Origin: Enoplolaimus lenunculus
Taxonomy: Eukaryota > Nematoda > Enoplea > Enoplida > Thoracostomopsidae
Reading direction: 5' to 3'
DNA: 64,000 nt
NCBI GenBank assembly: GCA_030248215.1
Contig: JASANG010003720.1
Coordinates: forward strand, 124,001 to 188,000
A program made the translations under genes and the position numbers. Below the pieces are notes generated by a model, which was not told the DNA's origin, did no database searches, and was given only the letters and a program-made list of their open reading frames with translations. Shown here one piece after another: positions 1 to 11,736 of this stretch. Position 1 is the stretch's first letter, and every line of letters starts with the position of its first letter.

Positions 1-362
1 CGTGCTGAAAACAGCGTTAAAATTACAATAAAAGTCATTCCAATCCAAAGGTTACGATAATATTATGCACACCTGGTTCTGAATATTCGAGTACAGTAAC
101 CGGTAAGGCAGAATCTTCGTTCTTCGATACCGTAGTAGTTTTATCTAAGATCCTCTGATTTTTAACAGAGCCAGTCTTATTATCAGCTGCAGGTTGAGAT
201 GGAACTGCGATTTTTGGTTGTTGCTGCTGGTGCTGTTGTCGTTGTTGTTGTTGTTGGTGTTGTTGTTGTTGTTGTTGTTGTTGTTGGTGTTGTTGGTGGT
301 GTTGTTGGTGTTGTTGTTGTTGTTGTTGTTGGTGTTGTTGGTGTTGGTGGTGTTGTTGTTGG

Positions 363-393
<31 letters not shown>

Positions 394-3300
394 CAAGATT
401 AGGCGCCTGTAACGTTTCAGCGGAAGGATTGTTTTTCGGTTGCGTCGATACTTTAGTAAAAGTAGACGACGGTGAGATTCTTTTTGCCTTAAAATAACAA
501 GAAATTAAACGCAAAACCACGTCGAGAGAGCGAATCCAGGGGGGTGGCGGAATGTATCCCCTACCGGCTACCGAGTGTAAATTTTTTCAAGGTTACAACC
601 AACGTAAGCTCCACTTGTGCATTCCCCCCAGCGAGACTTTCTGGATCCGCCACTGTGAGCTTTCCAAACACTGCTCCAGTGTACATGTGCTTAAAGTATG
701 TGATGTAGATGCGAAATTACTGATTACAAAACATAGATATAGCGTACTCAGTGGTATTAATTTGCAGGTTTACAAAGACTAACCCTAAAGCCTAAACACG
801 AGTAAAATACTGCACCTAACGCCACCAGACGTGGATACAATTGGAACGATAGATGGGATATTCGCCCCCCCCACCAAAACTTCTGAAAGGACAAGACAAA
901 ATACAATTCCTTTAATGTGAAGGTATATCATCCTGAACTGTGAAACGCTGGCGAAGTGTCTGCACCCCTGCTTGCAAAAATTATATCTGATCGCCATCGG
1001 ATCACGCTCGAGGTTAAACAAGATACCAATTTTATGCTAAAGCGGAAGTGTGTACACATTTTCTACTGCTCAAAAATCGACACGTCACACTTACAGGCCT
1101 GGAAGGACGTTGTGGCTTTGTTGACGGAACCACAAAATCGCCACTTGGCGTTTTACTTTCATTTTGAGTCGATGCTGAAATTGCAAAGAAGCCATTTGAT
1201 TGGTCATTGGCTTCGATGGATATGTATTTTGTGTATTTGACTATACGAATTATGGCCCATGTTACTTTAAGGGACGTCCAGGTTCCCGGTGGATCTATAG
1301 AAGAGTAGGTTTAGATTCTATATTAATTTTTTGCTTAGGCTTAGGCTTAGGTTTAGGCTTAGGAATGTTCTCATTTTTACGCTTACGCTTCGGCTTAGGC
1401 TTAGGAATACGATTAATCTACTGTTACTCCCCTTAAAGTAACATTGGTCCGAATTATTAATAATCAGTACCAAATTAGACTCCAGTATTTAAAAAGCAAC
1501 AGCAAAACTTGTAACCTAAAGATCAAAAATCGTTTCAAATCTTTAAACAGCTAAAGGTGCATGGCCATCTTATGAAATATATAACATTTAATAATTTCAA
1601 ATAAGCCACACGTGAGGAGTGGATTCAAATATTCGACACTCAGATGCGTTAACAACTACACTTCCTGTTAATCTGTTCAGCTGCTTATATATAACTACAA
1701 CGGCTTATGTATATATATAGAACACGGCCGGATCGTTTCCCGGCAGGGCTGTAATAGAGTCAATTTATGCTTTAGATTAACGTTTTTGTTTAGGCATAGG
1801 CTTAGGCTTACGCTTAAACTTAGGCTTAGGCATAGGGTCATCCTTAAGCTTAGGCTTAGGTTTAGGCTTAGGAATAGGCTCATCCTTACACTTAAGCTTA
1901 GGCTTAGGAATAGGCTCATCCTTACGCTTAGGCTTAGGCTTAGGCTTCTGCTTATACTACTGTTCCTGCCCTGTTCTATACTTGGGCCACTTCAACTATA
2001 TCGATCAGTATGCTGTCGAAAAACATAGGATATCTAGTACAAATTTTCTATTTGGTATGCACACCTTAGCGTTTAAGAGGGCGATGCGCCAGAGGCCAAT
2101 ATGGTTCAGCGCCCTAAAAATGTTGACCCAACCAGGACTGTTTTCAGACCAGCATATAAATCTTGCGAACTCGACAGAAGCCTGCCCCTCGTAAAATTGT
2201 TTTGACCCGCTAGCATGTTGAGCTGAGCAGACTGCAAGTTTGTGCTGCCGTCAGCGATAGCTAAGTGCTAATTTTAGGCTATGGAAACCTGGATGACACG
2301 TTTCTAGCGTTGAGGTCGTCTGGAGCATCAAACAAGGAACCAATCAAAAAGAACCAACCTTTTAACCCAAACTTCGCCGAATGAATAAACTCACTATTTT
2401 GATTCAGTATTTAGCCAATCACGTGCGTGTAACAGATTAAACTACGAATTGTAAATTAAGCTTACCCTTGTCATGTTTCAATACCGGCGCTTGCTCGGAC
2501 GGCTTGCTTTGAAGAATTCTGGAACGTACAGAATTTGGCAACGGAGGCTTGTACCTCAACTGTCGCACGTTCTTTGTATCTTAAACACACAGGTAATTGA
2601 CAATTAACTCGAAAAAAGAATGCAATTACCAATTACTCTCAATTAATTATTATGACGAACAACGAATCAGACAAAACCGGCCAATGGTACAATTAATCGA
2701 ATAAACAGGTTTCATTTTAATAAAAAAACTGCCAAATTTCGTATAGAATTTGCAGAAGTAGTTTATCTTCGGCGTTTTCTGAACGCTATACAGGTGTCTC
2801 TCAATGGCGGATCCATGGGGGGGCCACCCCGGCCGTGGCCCCCGACAGATCTCGACAAAAATTATATAGCAATTTTGCGACAATAGTTCGTGGTTTGTGT
2901 GTGGGTCAAAAGTAAGTTTATTACCTGTGAAATTTTGCCCCCCCCCCCCATTTTGACATCCTGGATCCGCTACTGGTGTCTGATAGAATTTAAATTATAC
3001 CCAAGTGTTTATTTTACCTTCAACAGCACGCGTGATTCTTACAATATACCCTACAACTTTCACCTACAGTTTCACAGTATTAAGGTAAGCGATCACAAGC
3101 GTCCAACTTGACCCTGCTGGTTATTGCAAAAAATGCCCTTGTCTATCGTTACAGTTACGTCGACGCTATTGTAATATCATCTTGAATTTGATTTGCCGAT
3201 CGTAAACGAGGATCACAGTTTATAATACGACTAAATTTATAAACTTATATCATCTGTGCTCGTATTCTAAAATGTGAGTACACTGTAAATTCCAATGAGT

Positions 3301-6300
3301 TGATTAATCAAATCAGAGAGAGAATTTGTTATTTCTTGTGATTGCTGAGTGAATAACAGAGTACTCACTCCTAAGCTGATATAATTCCGTGTGAGTTGGT
3401 TAATTAACTCAGAATGAGTTCAATCAATTGAAAATTCTGAGTTCTGAAAGACGTCATTCAGAGCTCAAACTTCTGAGTGATTTCAACTCATTATGAGTCA
3501 AAATCAATTCACTGGAATTTACAGTGTAGCACCTTTCAACAGTTGCTGATAGGCATTATAACCGTTTGAACTAGTGAATGATAAGATTTGAAATCGAGCA
3601 CACTGTTAACATGAAATCGGCTGAGTTTTGTGCAAATTTTCAACTGTGCAGCTGTAATAGTTCGTTTGACTGAAATCCTATTAATAAGCTGGCGAAAACG
3701 AATGCAGAAAAAGCATTCTTAACAACTCGGCTGCAGGAGCACAACTGTATTTTGCAAAACTATTGCGAGTGGTTAATCTGTACCACCTTGGCATCGGCAT
3801 CGCCTCCCCTACCTATCCAATAAGATCAACCGCTTACATCTGTTTCCTGATACAGAAGTATACGACTCAGTCATACATCCGTTCGCCAACGCAGATGGCA
3901 ACACTCCGTTCGCGATTCGATTGATGCTAAAATTTGGTGCACCAACAGCGCTTTGTCCAGCGGCAAGACGGGACCATTTATCATCAGCTGCGGCGCTACT
4001 GACTACAGCTGGATTGCTACTTTGACTCCGACTGTGCCTTCGTGGGCTTTTCGACGAACTATTAGGCGGAGATTGAACCGGATATAAGCCGGAACGTGTC
4101 ATATTGGCCAGCCGATGCTCGTATGGACTAGTCCACGGCGCTTGCTCTGAAGGTCCGAGAGTGTTACGCAAGTTAAGGACAGGTGCCGGTACACTGCCTG
4201 CCGTTCGTGATCTGCGATGACCCGTGTTGGTCGTCGAAGCTGGGACAAACAAGGACGACTGGCCTATCGAGCCTGTTGGTTCTGTTTTGAGTGTTTCTTG
4301 ACTTGATCCTGTAAAGTGAACCACATAAACGCCTAATAGAACAGTCTATAAAGGCTATCGAGAGTACTATATTACAAAAAGGCAGGGCCACCTGGCGGAT
4401 GCAAGGGAAGCCACTAAGGCCCAAGGCATCAATAGCACACTAACTTTAGATTGGTCGATAAATACAGCAAACAAGCGATATGTTCAGCGATGACGCACGT
4501 AACAGCTTTGAACGTCACTAAATCCCTGTTTAAATGCTAACTAAAGTTACGCAAACACTGTTCAACTATACTCAACAACGTCACTAGTTAAAGTAGACAA
4601 CCGCAGGCGTAACGCGTATTTCAGTTAGGAAGGGTCTATTCTCGTGTAAAAAAGCTTTTACCTCTATGGTTCACAAGCAGGGTGCAACCGGAATTACAAT
4701 TTACCGGAACCGGAACCGGAATTTGAAAATTTTACCGGAAACGGAACCGGAAAGTGAAAAATCCATTTCACCAAAAATTTCATTTTAATCTTATTTTTTG
4801 CTCTATTATTTGTGAAATAACCTTAGTCGAACATAGGTATTTATTTTATTTGTTGTATTTTAGATTTTCGTCGTCGACTGAAGTGAAATCCACCATCAAT
4901 GGCTTATATTCGGAGTACAAGTGGCCTTCAAAAGAGATTCTTAAAAATTAGCAAAGTTAAGAAAACGGCCAAATTTTAACACCGGAATTTTTAAATCGGG
5001 TAAAAATTTACCGGAACCGGAACCGGAAGGTGAAAAAATGCCGGAACCGGGACCGGAACCGGAATTCCGGTTGCACCCTGTTCACAAGGTTAGTCTGTTA
5101 AACTGTTTGGCCCATGTATAAAACAGGGCCGGAGAACAGAGCCGAATCGTTCTCCGGCGGGTCTGTAATACAGGCAGTTTAAGGTTTGAACTAAAATTTT
5201 TTGCTTAGACTTAGGCTTAGGCTTAGGCTTAGGAATCGACTCATCCTTACACTTAGCTTTAGACTTAGGCTTAGGCTTAGGAATATGTCTATAGTACTGT
5301 TCCGGTTCTGTTCGATATATTGGCCAAGTAAGTCTTTTAGCTTTATCTCCAAAAACATCCGCGGGGAATATATCTGCTCCATCACTCCGTACGCCCCTAC
5401 AGCCAGAGCACTAACCAGTCAAATTAGTTACTGACACAGCTCGGCCAGAACCATTTGAACCAGCAATCGATTTCAGCATTCGTCCAGGTGAATCAGGCGT
5501 CAACGTTTGATTGAATATATCACTGTTGCTGTTGTAGAATCGTATAATGTGTGATGTATTACTCCAGTAGTCAAGTGTTCGTGGAGTTGAGCTGCCAAAC
5601 GCGTACGGGCAACGATCACCGCTGTCTCGTTGTGTCCTACCCGGCGTATAACTGTACGCACTTGCGTTGGATCGACTCACCGCAAGTGGACGTTTTGGCT
5701 AAAAACAGTAGGAGCAGCATTTGAAGTCAAACATGTTACTTTGGTGGCGTCCCGTTTTTCCGCGGCCAGCAATAGAGGTTGAGTGCATGACTTTAACCCA
5801 TGTGGTCGTGGACTAAGCGTATATTTTTTGTTTGGAGCCTGCCGGGACCGAATCAAAACATAGGTTTGCTGAAAAAAACGCAGCTGGGACCACGATACGC
5901 TTCAGTTTGGTTTCTGGAACCGCATTTCTGATGGGTACGTTAGAACACTACATTTTTGCTGTAACAGTCTCGAAACCCATGTTTTTGCTTGGACAACCGG
6001 GATTATCGGTGATTGACTTTTTTTAGGGATGGTTACTTACAGTATCATGTTAATTAGCAGGGACTGCCTACTAAGCCTAAGTCTGAATCTATATATAAAC
6101 CCAAGTCTTTGACCCCCTAGAAAATGTTCAGCCGTTAGGTCACAACGAGAGTCCTTGTATGACCCCTTGAAAAGTTTCAAGCCCCCCACATAGCAAGGAG
6201 AGCTGGCTACGCGGCTGTATAAGCCTATGCGTAAATAAAAGCCTAATCGAAATCCTAAACCTAAGCTTTCTAGTTTCTAAGTCAATCTGTGTCCCTGACT

Positions 6301-7684
6301 CCCAATTGCTGGGCCCCAACAATTCTACACCGGTCATTTACAAGCAGGATCAAAAAGGTTTAAAAAAATACCTTATGCGAAGGCGATATTTGTCGTAAAT
6401 GTGACTGTATATTTGACCGAGCGGTGGTTACTGGACTGCTTTGATCCAACGTATCCACTGTTGACTGTGACTGCCTTGAAAACAGCAATTGTTCTGCTTT
6501 ATGTTTTATAAACGAGCCTTTTGCTATCGAGAATCGGGTAGTGACCCGACTAAGACAAGGTATTAAGAGGGGGTCCCATTTTGAGTTCGTATCGATAGGA
6601 GTTCGTATCCCTAATGAGAGTCCGTGAGCGGATAGAGTCCCTTAACCCAAATTACAGTCCATATACTGTATTGACCCGAATAAGTGGGGGAGGAGTAATA
6701 AGAGGGCGCGTCTCCATTTTGAGTTCGAATCAATTCGAGTCCGTTTTCCTTATAAGAGTCCGTAATCGGATAGAGTCCCTAAACCCCAATTAGAGTAAAT
6801 AAATGTCAATTAACCCTAATTGTAACGCATTAATGACTCCTGGGCCAAATAATTTGAGTTCGAAACTTTAAAGCGTACTTAAATTCTGAAAGTACATTCC
6901 TAAGTATAACCTTGTATTAATCGCTCAAGCTATTGACACAAGACAAATAAACGTTTAATTCAACGGATAATTGCAGTATCGTATATATATTAGTGACGAA
7001 AGGTGGCCGAGCGTGGTTTAAAAAATAATTAACGGTTCGTAACCGAATAACAAGGTCAGGGATGTACCTTCTAAAGATGCCAAATAAATATCAGTCCCCC
7101 TCTCTTATTCGGGTCACTACAGTATTTGAAACAAACTGACCGTGAACAATGTTCAGTAAATTGAGTTTGAGATCTTGTTTACTGGACACCATTAATTAAA
7201 GTCAAAACGAATTGGACAATCAATGTTGATTAGTCCGTATTTGTGAAAACTGTAAATGTAATATTATTGCTATAATATTTAAACTAGGGCCCATGTTGTT
7301 AAATGATACGTATAGCAACTATCATCAGTTAGTAATAGGTTTTCAAACTCATATACCTAAAGTAGTTATTAAACTCAAAATTCGTACAGCATTAGAGCAT
7401 AAAAAATGTTCTGAATTTTGAGCTTTAGCATTCATTGGTTCAAAAGTTACAAGACCTATCACCAACTGGTGATTGGTGCTACACACATTTGAGGTTACCG
7501 GCCTAGAGCTTAGTGCATGAGATGTTCGTAGCTCGACTGAATTGCTCATTGACATTAATTTCGGATTTAACGTTAGTTCACGCTTTTGAGCGCTCGTCTT
7601 AATTACTGATTAAGTACATTTGGTAAATATTGCTGCAGAATAGAGGACCAACCTTCGTTGAATATCAAGCTGTGTACCATCCAT
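1..7684 (-). CDS. Unrecognised Ser/Pro-rich, polyglutamine protein (partial, 7 exons seen)
   Basis: Exons in order: 7684-7653, 6474-6372, 5698-5416, 4308-3838, 2579-2466, 2260-2133 and 487 to about 73. All joins agree in phase (2, 0, 1, 1, 1, 0). The start is the ATG at 7684 in the context GCCATGG; the first residues read MDGTQLDIQRR. Roughly 515 residues are visible. The chain is low in hydrophobics and rich in Ser, Pro, Asn and Thr, with basic patches such as SPPNSSSKSPRRHSRS and RQLRYKPPLPNSVRS, so it looks intrinsically disordered and nuclear or cytoplasmic. Exon 7 holds a Gln/His run of nearly 60 residues. I see no catalytic domain, signal peptide or membrane span and cannot assign a function. 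Exon 7 may end at a GTGTGC donor near 73, with an acceptor at 5-6 leading out of the window; otherwise it ends at a stop at 35-37. Two donors are GTTGGN. Individual exons 2-5 are well supported; exon 6 and the first exon are inferred from phase. Confidence 0.6.
208..390 (-). repeat. CAA/CAC-type polyglutamine tract
   Basis: An imperfect CAA-rich trinucleotide run on the minus strand, interrupted by CAC (His) codons and one CGA/CAG-type interruption giving Arg. It encodes the Gln/His stretch of the unrecognised minus-strand protein. The plus strand shows GTT/GGT triplets, whose Leu- or Val-only open frames are shadows. Confidence 0.9.
1254..1449 (+). mobile_element. GGCC-end MITE, family A (TTAGGC array inside)
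   Basis: A 196-bp element starting GGCCCATGTTACTTTAAGGG and ending with the inverse. It is bounded on both sides by the perfect 8-bp duplication CGAATTAT (1246-1253 and 1450-1457). The middle is an array of TTAGGC-like hexamers. The 8-bp duplication suggests a hAT-like or Merlin-like transposase; the family is inferred. Confidence 0.85.
1712..1988 (+). mobile_element. GGCC-end MITE, family B (TTAGGC array), damaged left end
   Basis: Matches the other family B copies: a GGCCGGATCGTTTCCCGGC-type left part, a long array of TTAGGC variants with AGGAATA breaks, and a CTGTTCCTGCCCTGTTCTAT right part ending GGCC. The outer left end is not clean and I see no duplication. It lies in the last visible intron of the minus-strand gene. 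Confidence 0.65.
2802..2975 (+). mobile_element. CAGTG-CACTG element with GGATCC ends, family J
   Basis: Ends CAATGGCGGATCC and GGATCCGCTACTG are inverted, each followed by a G/C homopolymer run. Flanks GTGTCTCT and GTGTCTGA agree at six of eight positions, fitting an old 8-bp duplication. A second copy at 14943 has a perfect one. It lies in an intron of the minus-strand gene. Confidence 0.7.
3281..3526 (+). mobile_element. TA-flanked MITE, family G
   Basis: A 246-bp element with inverted ends CACTGTAAATTCCAATGAGT and its complement, flanked by TA on both sides. The inside is built from TGAGTTGAATCA-like short palindromes. The TA target suggests a Tc1/mariner-like source. A second copy is at 22231-22484. 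Confidence 0.75.
4678..5080 (+). mobile_element. CAGGGTGCAAC-end MITE, family C, intact ends
   Basis: A 403-bp element with inverted ends CAGGGTGCAACCGGAATT, bounded by the perfect 8-bp duplication TTCACAAG (4670-4677 and 5081-5088). CAGGG ends plus 8 bp are typical of the hAT superfamily. Next to each end lies an iterated CCGGAA tract. The central part has no coding capacity that I recognise. It sits in an intron of the minus-strand gene. Confidence 0.9.
5109..5325 (+). mobile_element. GGCC-end MITE, family B
   Basis: Starts GGCCCATGTATAAAACAGGG, carries a Y-shaped GTTCTCCGGCGGGTCTGT motif and a TTAGGC array, and ends TTCGATATATTGGCC. No convincing flanking duplication is visible. It lies in the intron between exons 3 and 4 of the minus-strand gene. 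Confidence 0.75.
6537..7122 (+). mobile_element. TA-target element with TAGTGACCCGAATAAGAG ends, family F
   Basis: The left end GTAGTGACCCGACTAAGAC and right end CTTATTCGGGTCACTACAG are inverted; TA follows the right end. Tracts of GGACTC/GAGTCC-like short repeats fill the inside, and a second partial left end occurs near 6670, so the copy is composite or internally duplicated. It occupies the first intron of the minus-strand gene. Confidence 0.65.
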
Positions 7685-7813
7685 GGCATTTATACGACTA
7701 TCACAGCACAAGCATATTGAAACATATATAATTTAGTTCAAAGTATATTTACAGCCAATAGTTCGAGATAAATTAAGCTGAAAAATAGAATTTTCAGAAA
7801 ACAATCAATTTAA

Positions 7814-8078
7814 ACCCCTATTCACACTTGCCACGAGAACTCGCAGCTGCAACTCGCTTGCAAGTTTTGTCCAAAATCCCGTTCGAAAAACTTGCAGCTG
7901 CAAATAATCTATTAAAAATCATAGCTTGAAATTTAGTTCACATGTGTGAATACCCGTGTATGTTCACTGAATTTATTGCAGGTGCTTTCTTATTGGCTGA
8001 CGAAATAAAAACCCAAGTTCTGCGAGCAATTTGCAGCTGCAAGTTCTCGTAGCAAAAACTTGCACGTGTGAATAGGGC
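7814..8078 (+). mobile_element. CTATTCACACGTGCAAG-end MITE, family D
   Basis: Inverted ends CCCTATTCACACTTG and TGCACGTGTGAATAGGG with several internal copies of the palindrome TTGCAGCTGCAA. TTAA-like bases border it. This is one of five copies; TTAA targets suggest a piggyBac-like mobiliser. Confidence 0.75.
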
Positions 8079-9119
8079 TTTACAAAGTGATGTGTTGTTT
8101 CTATTATTAGAAAACATTTTCATAGCTTATAATGCGATACTGACTGCAACAGTTCAATATTTCAAAACCAGTTCAATAATTATACACATTACGAATTACA
8201 TTTTCGCATACTGCAGACAGCAATCGACGTCAGCAGATTTAGACGCTTAAAAACGTCCACCCACAAGCTAAGCCCATGTCAAAGCCTAAAAGTCTCAGTC
8301 AAAGCCTAAAGCATTAATTTAGGTCTTAGTGTGATCCTAAACCTAAGTTATGCTGTAATACAAACATCCCGCAAAATTAAAAAAAGTTGTATATTAGCAT
8401 AATTTTCCTCGCTTATATATTCTTGCCCTTATACTAACAATTGCTGCTGCTAAGTTTCAAGCAATAAATTAGCCTGTTTTAGCAATCAAATACTAATACA
8501 AAACAGCGGCTAGAAAACTATTTAAATTAGACTACAAAAGCACTGAATCTGACAATGGCGGAATAGTAAAAGTTATGAAACGCAATTTTTACTGTATGCA
8601 ATATATGTGCCAATTTTCTGAGGACGAAACATTGTACAGTTGAGACGCGTACCATTTCATCACAAAAAATTTTCTAACAGGAAGCGTACGCCTCCCCGCC
8701 CCAACTTTCCGCCCACGCTGTGTATCCGCTAGACTCGCGAATTTTATACTCAGTCACTTATCTCGAATGACACATTGGGTATATTTTGAGTTTTTCAAAA
8801 ACGTGACTAATCTACAATAGTCGGTATAGCTTTGAACACGGATCTATATTCATCTCATCGCAAGCTAAAACAGGGGTGGTCGGCACGGGTGCCACCTCCT
8901 ACAAGCAGTTTCTGGCAAAAAAGTATCAGCAGCGTTAAACAAAATTATTTGCTGGAAAACTTTTTCTTACCTCCCCCCAAGTGTGCCTACCGGTTTTGTG
9001 CTTCAGCATAAGATGATCTAGTTTGTTACCTGATATGCCTGAATTTTTTCCTTTGCTATAAGCCCTAAATGCGACAAAACTGCAGTCTTAGCTTGTTATA
9101 ATGAGCTACAGTAATATGT

Positions 9120-9200
9120 CAACACTATATAATATATATAAATATATATATTATATATATATTTATATATATAATATATACATATAATATATATAATATG
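9120..9200. repeat. AT dinucleotide tract with palindromic structure
   Basis: About 80 bases of nearly pure ATATAT/TATAAT sequence able to fold on itself. It has the look of a slippage-prone simple repeat. Confidence 0.85.
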
Positions 9201-9843
9201 CGTTCATTTAACATTTTTGAAACAATGCACAATAATAATTGTGAAAGGAAGTATTTCTGTGTTCGCGGGTACAGTCAAGAGTCAACTCGAGTTATATTAG
9301 CAATTAACTCAGCACCAGTGCAAACTGCATTGTGCACTCTGAAATTGCGGTACTTCGTTTTATTTACAATTTTGTACAAATTCACTGCAACAAGCAAGGT
9401 GTTTGTCAGAATGCGGGCGTTTGAGACAAAATACTACGCGTCGACAGCTGAGCGTCGACAGCTGATTCCGTCCGTGTTGGACCTGTATTGAGTTTCGATT
9501 TATTGATACGTAAGCATGCTGCTATCTTGAAGCGCCATATCGAGGTAAACTGGTGTTAAACTATGCTTACAATATTAGCAGTTGTTAGAGTCATTTTATT
9601 TTTTAATTCAGTTTTAGACGGGTTTATCGTTAGATGAAGCTGTGTTCAACACTAGTAATTGGGGTGACGGGTGTAAGCTTGCTGTCAGCCGGTAGAGCCA
9701 GCTGCATTGTTGCGCCCGCTTATTTAACCTTCCTTGGTTGATTATGTAACAGCACGAAATTTTTTGACACCCATTTTAGTCTAGCGTTCCGCAACAGTGG
9801 CAGACACGTATATGGAAAAACAATTAAATTGATATGATGACGC

Positions 9844-10319
9844 CAGGGTTCCAACCGGAATGAAATTTAGACGAAATGGGAATTCAAATTCCATTTTTTT
9901 GTCGAAACCGGAAACCTAAGCCTAAGTCTAAGCGTTGCAAAAGTGTGTTTTCCTAAGCCTAAGTCTAAGTCTAAGCCTAAGCAAAAAGATGTAATATAGA
10001 ATCAATACCTAATCTTTTATAGACCCACCAGAAACCTGGACGTCCATAAAAGTATCATGGGCACGAATCGTCATGGCAATTTTAGTTTTGACACTCATTT
10101 ATTGTATGGGAACAGTTTTGAAAACACTAAAAGGACAAAGATTCATTGAAACGCGGAAAAGGTTATGCTTCAAGTATTGTTAACCAGCTCTTCAACTCAG
10201 AATAGTTGACACAGTACCGAAAACGTCACAATACCGTCATAGAAATAACATCTAACCGGAATCGGAACATAAATTTTGACCGGAAGTTCAGCCGGAATCG
10301 GAATTGCGTTGGAAGCCTG
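9844..10319 (+). mobile_element. Family C element with a nested family A piece
   Basis: Left end CAGGGTTCCAACCGGAATGA and right end GTTGGAAGCCTG are inverted with mismatches; flanks GATGACGC and GACGACAA agree partly. From about 9910 to 10066 lies the right part of a family A element (GACCCACCAGAAACCTGGAC and AAGCCTAAGTCTAAGC hexamers), inserted after the host element. An old, diverged copy. Confidence 0.6.
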
Positions 10320-10732
10320 GACGACAATATCCAGATAAAAAATGCACCTACAAATCAAGAAAACACTAGTGTGACTATTAAAGCGTTATTATTCCTTTAT
10401 CAAATTATTTTCGACAATACTCTTAATAACTTTGAAAACTCTGCCAGCAAATCCGATAAATTTGAGTTAAACTTCAAAATGTCTTACAGTTTTAATATTA
10501 ACTTGACAACATAATATACCAGTCGTTGTCTATCAAACAACACTTTTTGTCAACTTTTTTTAGACGCTAATGATTTAAAAACAAAGTTGGTGCAAATGAA
10601 AACAAAAGATCATTAATTATAACGACAGTGCTTTTAACAAACAAAGCAGCCAATACCGTATATATACTTACATGTAATGGGACTGAAAACATAAAATCTC
10701 ACAACATAATTTGCAGTAATTTGAGATTTATG

Positions 10733-10852
10733 AAATCATCACCGAAATTCGATATCCGGCAGCTTTATACCGGATACCCGAACCGGAACCGGATGCGGGT
10801 TTTTTGCCGGATTGTAAACAGGAGCGGGATATCCGGTCGCAACCTGATATAT
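10733..10852 (+). mobile_element. Family C end fragment
   Basis: Contains the CCGGATACCCGAACCGGAAC iteration and ends GGTCGCAACCTG, the family C right end. The left end is not recognisable. Confidence 0.45.
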
Positions 10853-11440
10853 ATGTATATACATATTGCAATACGTATGACAGAAGCATAAACACCTGAT
10901 TTGAAAAATTCCCTAAAAATTCCGAATCTCTCAAAGAGAATCCAGGCGAAAACATCCTACAGCAACTTGTCTTGTAAAAATAATTAAAAAACAACACCGT
11001 TGTTGACGCAGCTGATAGTAGTGTAACCAGCTGTGCAAGCGTAGTGTTAATGTCAAGGCTAGCAAGCACCTGCTCTCACTAGGTAACTATTAACGCTCCG
11101 ATCCTTGGAGGACTCAATCCGATTGACTCGACTAATAATTTAAATACGTTTGTAAAACTACTTCAGAAGTTCCAAAACATTAACTCTGTGGCAGTAAGTA
11201 CGCAATATTTTTTAGCTAAATTGAAAATAGGTTTGTTTTATGTGGCAAATAGGGTTTCGGTAGTGGCTCCGGGCCCTCGGTTTACCATAAAAGGCACTAA
11301 AGAGGATCACATTGAGGAGCATCGATGACCGCACGGTGGGCATGGCGAGTCGTAGTCTCAGACCGGCATACTATAAAGATTAGACTTTTCGCCTGAAATA
11401 CATTTGTTGCTAATTATTCCGGTAATAGTTAAAAACATAA

Positions 11441-11736
11441 GCCTATTCACATGTGCAAGTTTTTGCTGCGAGAACTTGAAGCTGCAACTTGCACGAAATA
11501 CTTGCAGTTGCAAGTGTTTTCAAGGAAACATACCAATTGACCAATCAAAATGCTTATAGAAAAAAATCCAAGCGACTTGCAATTGCGTTCACAGGTGCGA
11601 ATTTGATTCAATAGCATTAATTTCAGTGAATAATTTACAGCTGCAAGAACTTCAAAGCTGCTTTGTGACCAGACTTGCACATGCCAGTTACACGTGCAAG
11701 TTTTTGCTGCAAAAAACTTGCACGCATGAATAGGGC
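11441..11736 (+). mobile_element. Family D MITE
   Basis: Inverted ends GCCTATTCACATGTGCAAG and CTTGCACGCATGAATAGGGC, with internal TTGCAGCTGCAA-like palindromes. About 296 bp, the same length as the 55.3-kb copy. Confidence 0.8.

Noticed and set aside
194-412. Plus-strand open frames of almost only Leu or Val
   Set aside because: They are the complement of the CAA-rich polyglutamine exon on the minus strand.
1336-1420. TTAGGC runs as telomeric or interstitial telomere sequence
   Set aside because: They are short, variable, lie inside elements with 8-bp target duplications, and recur throughout the window.
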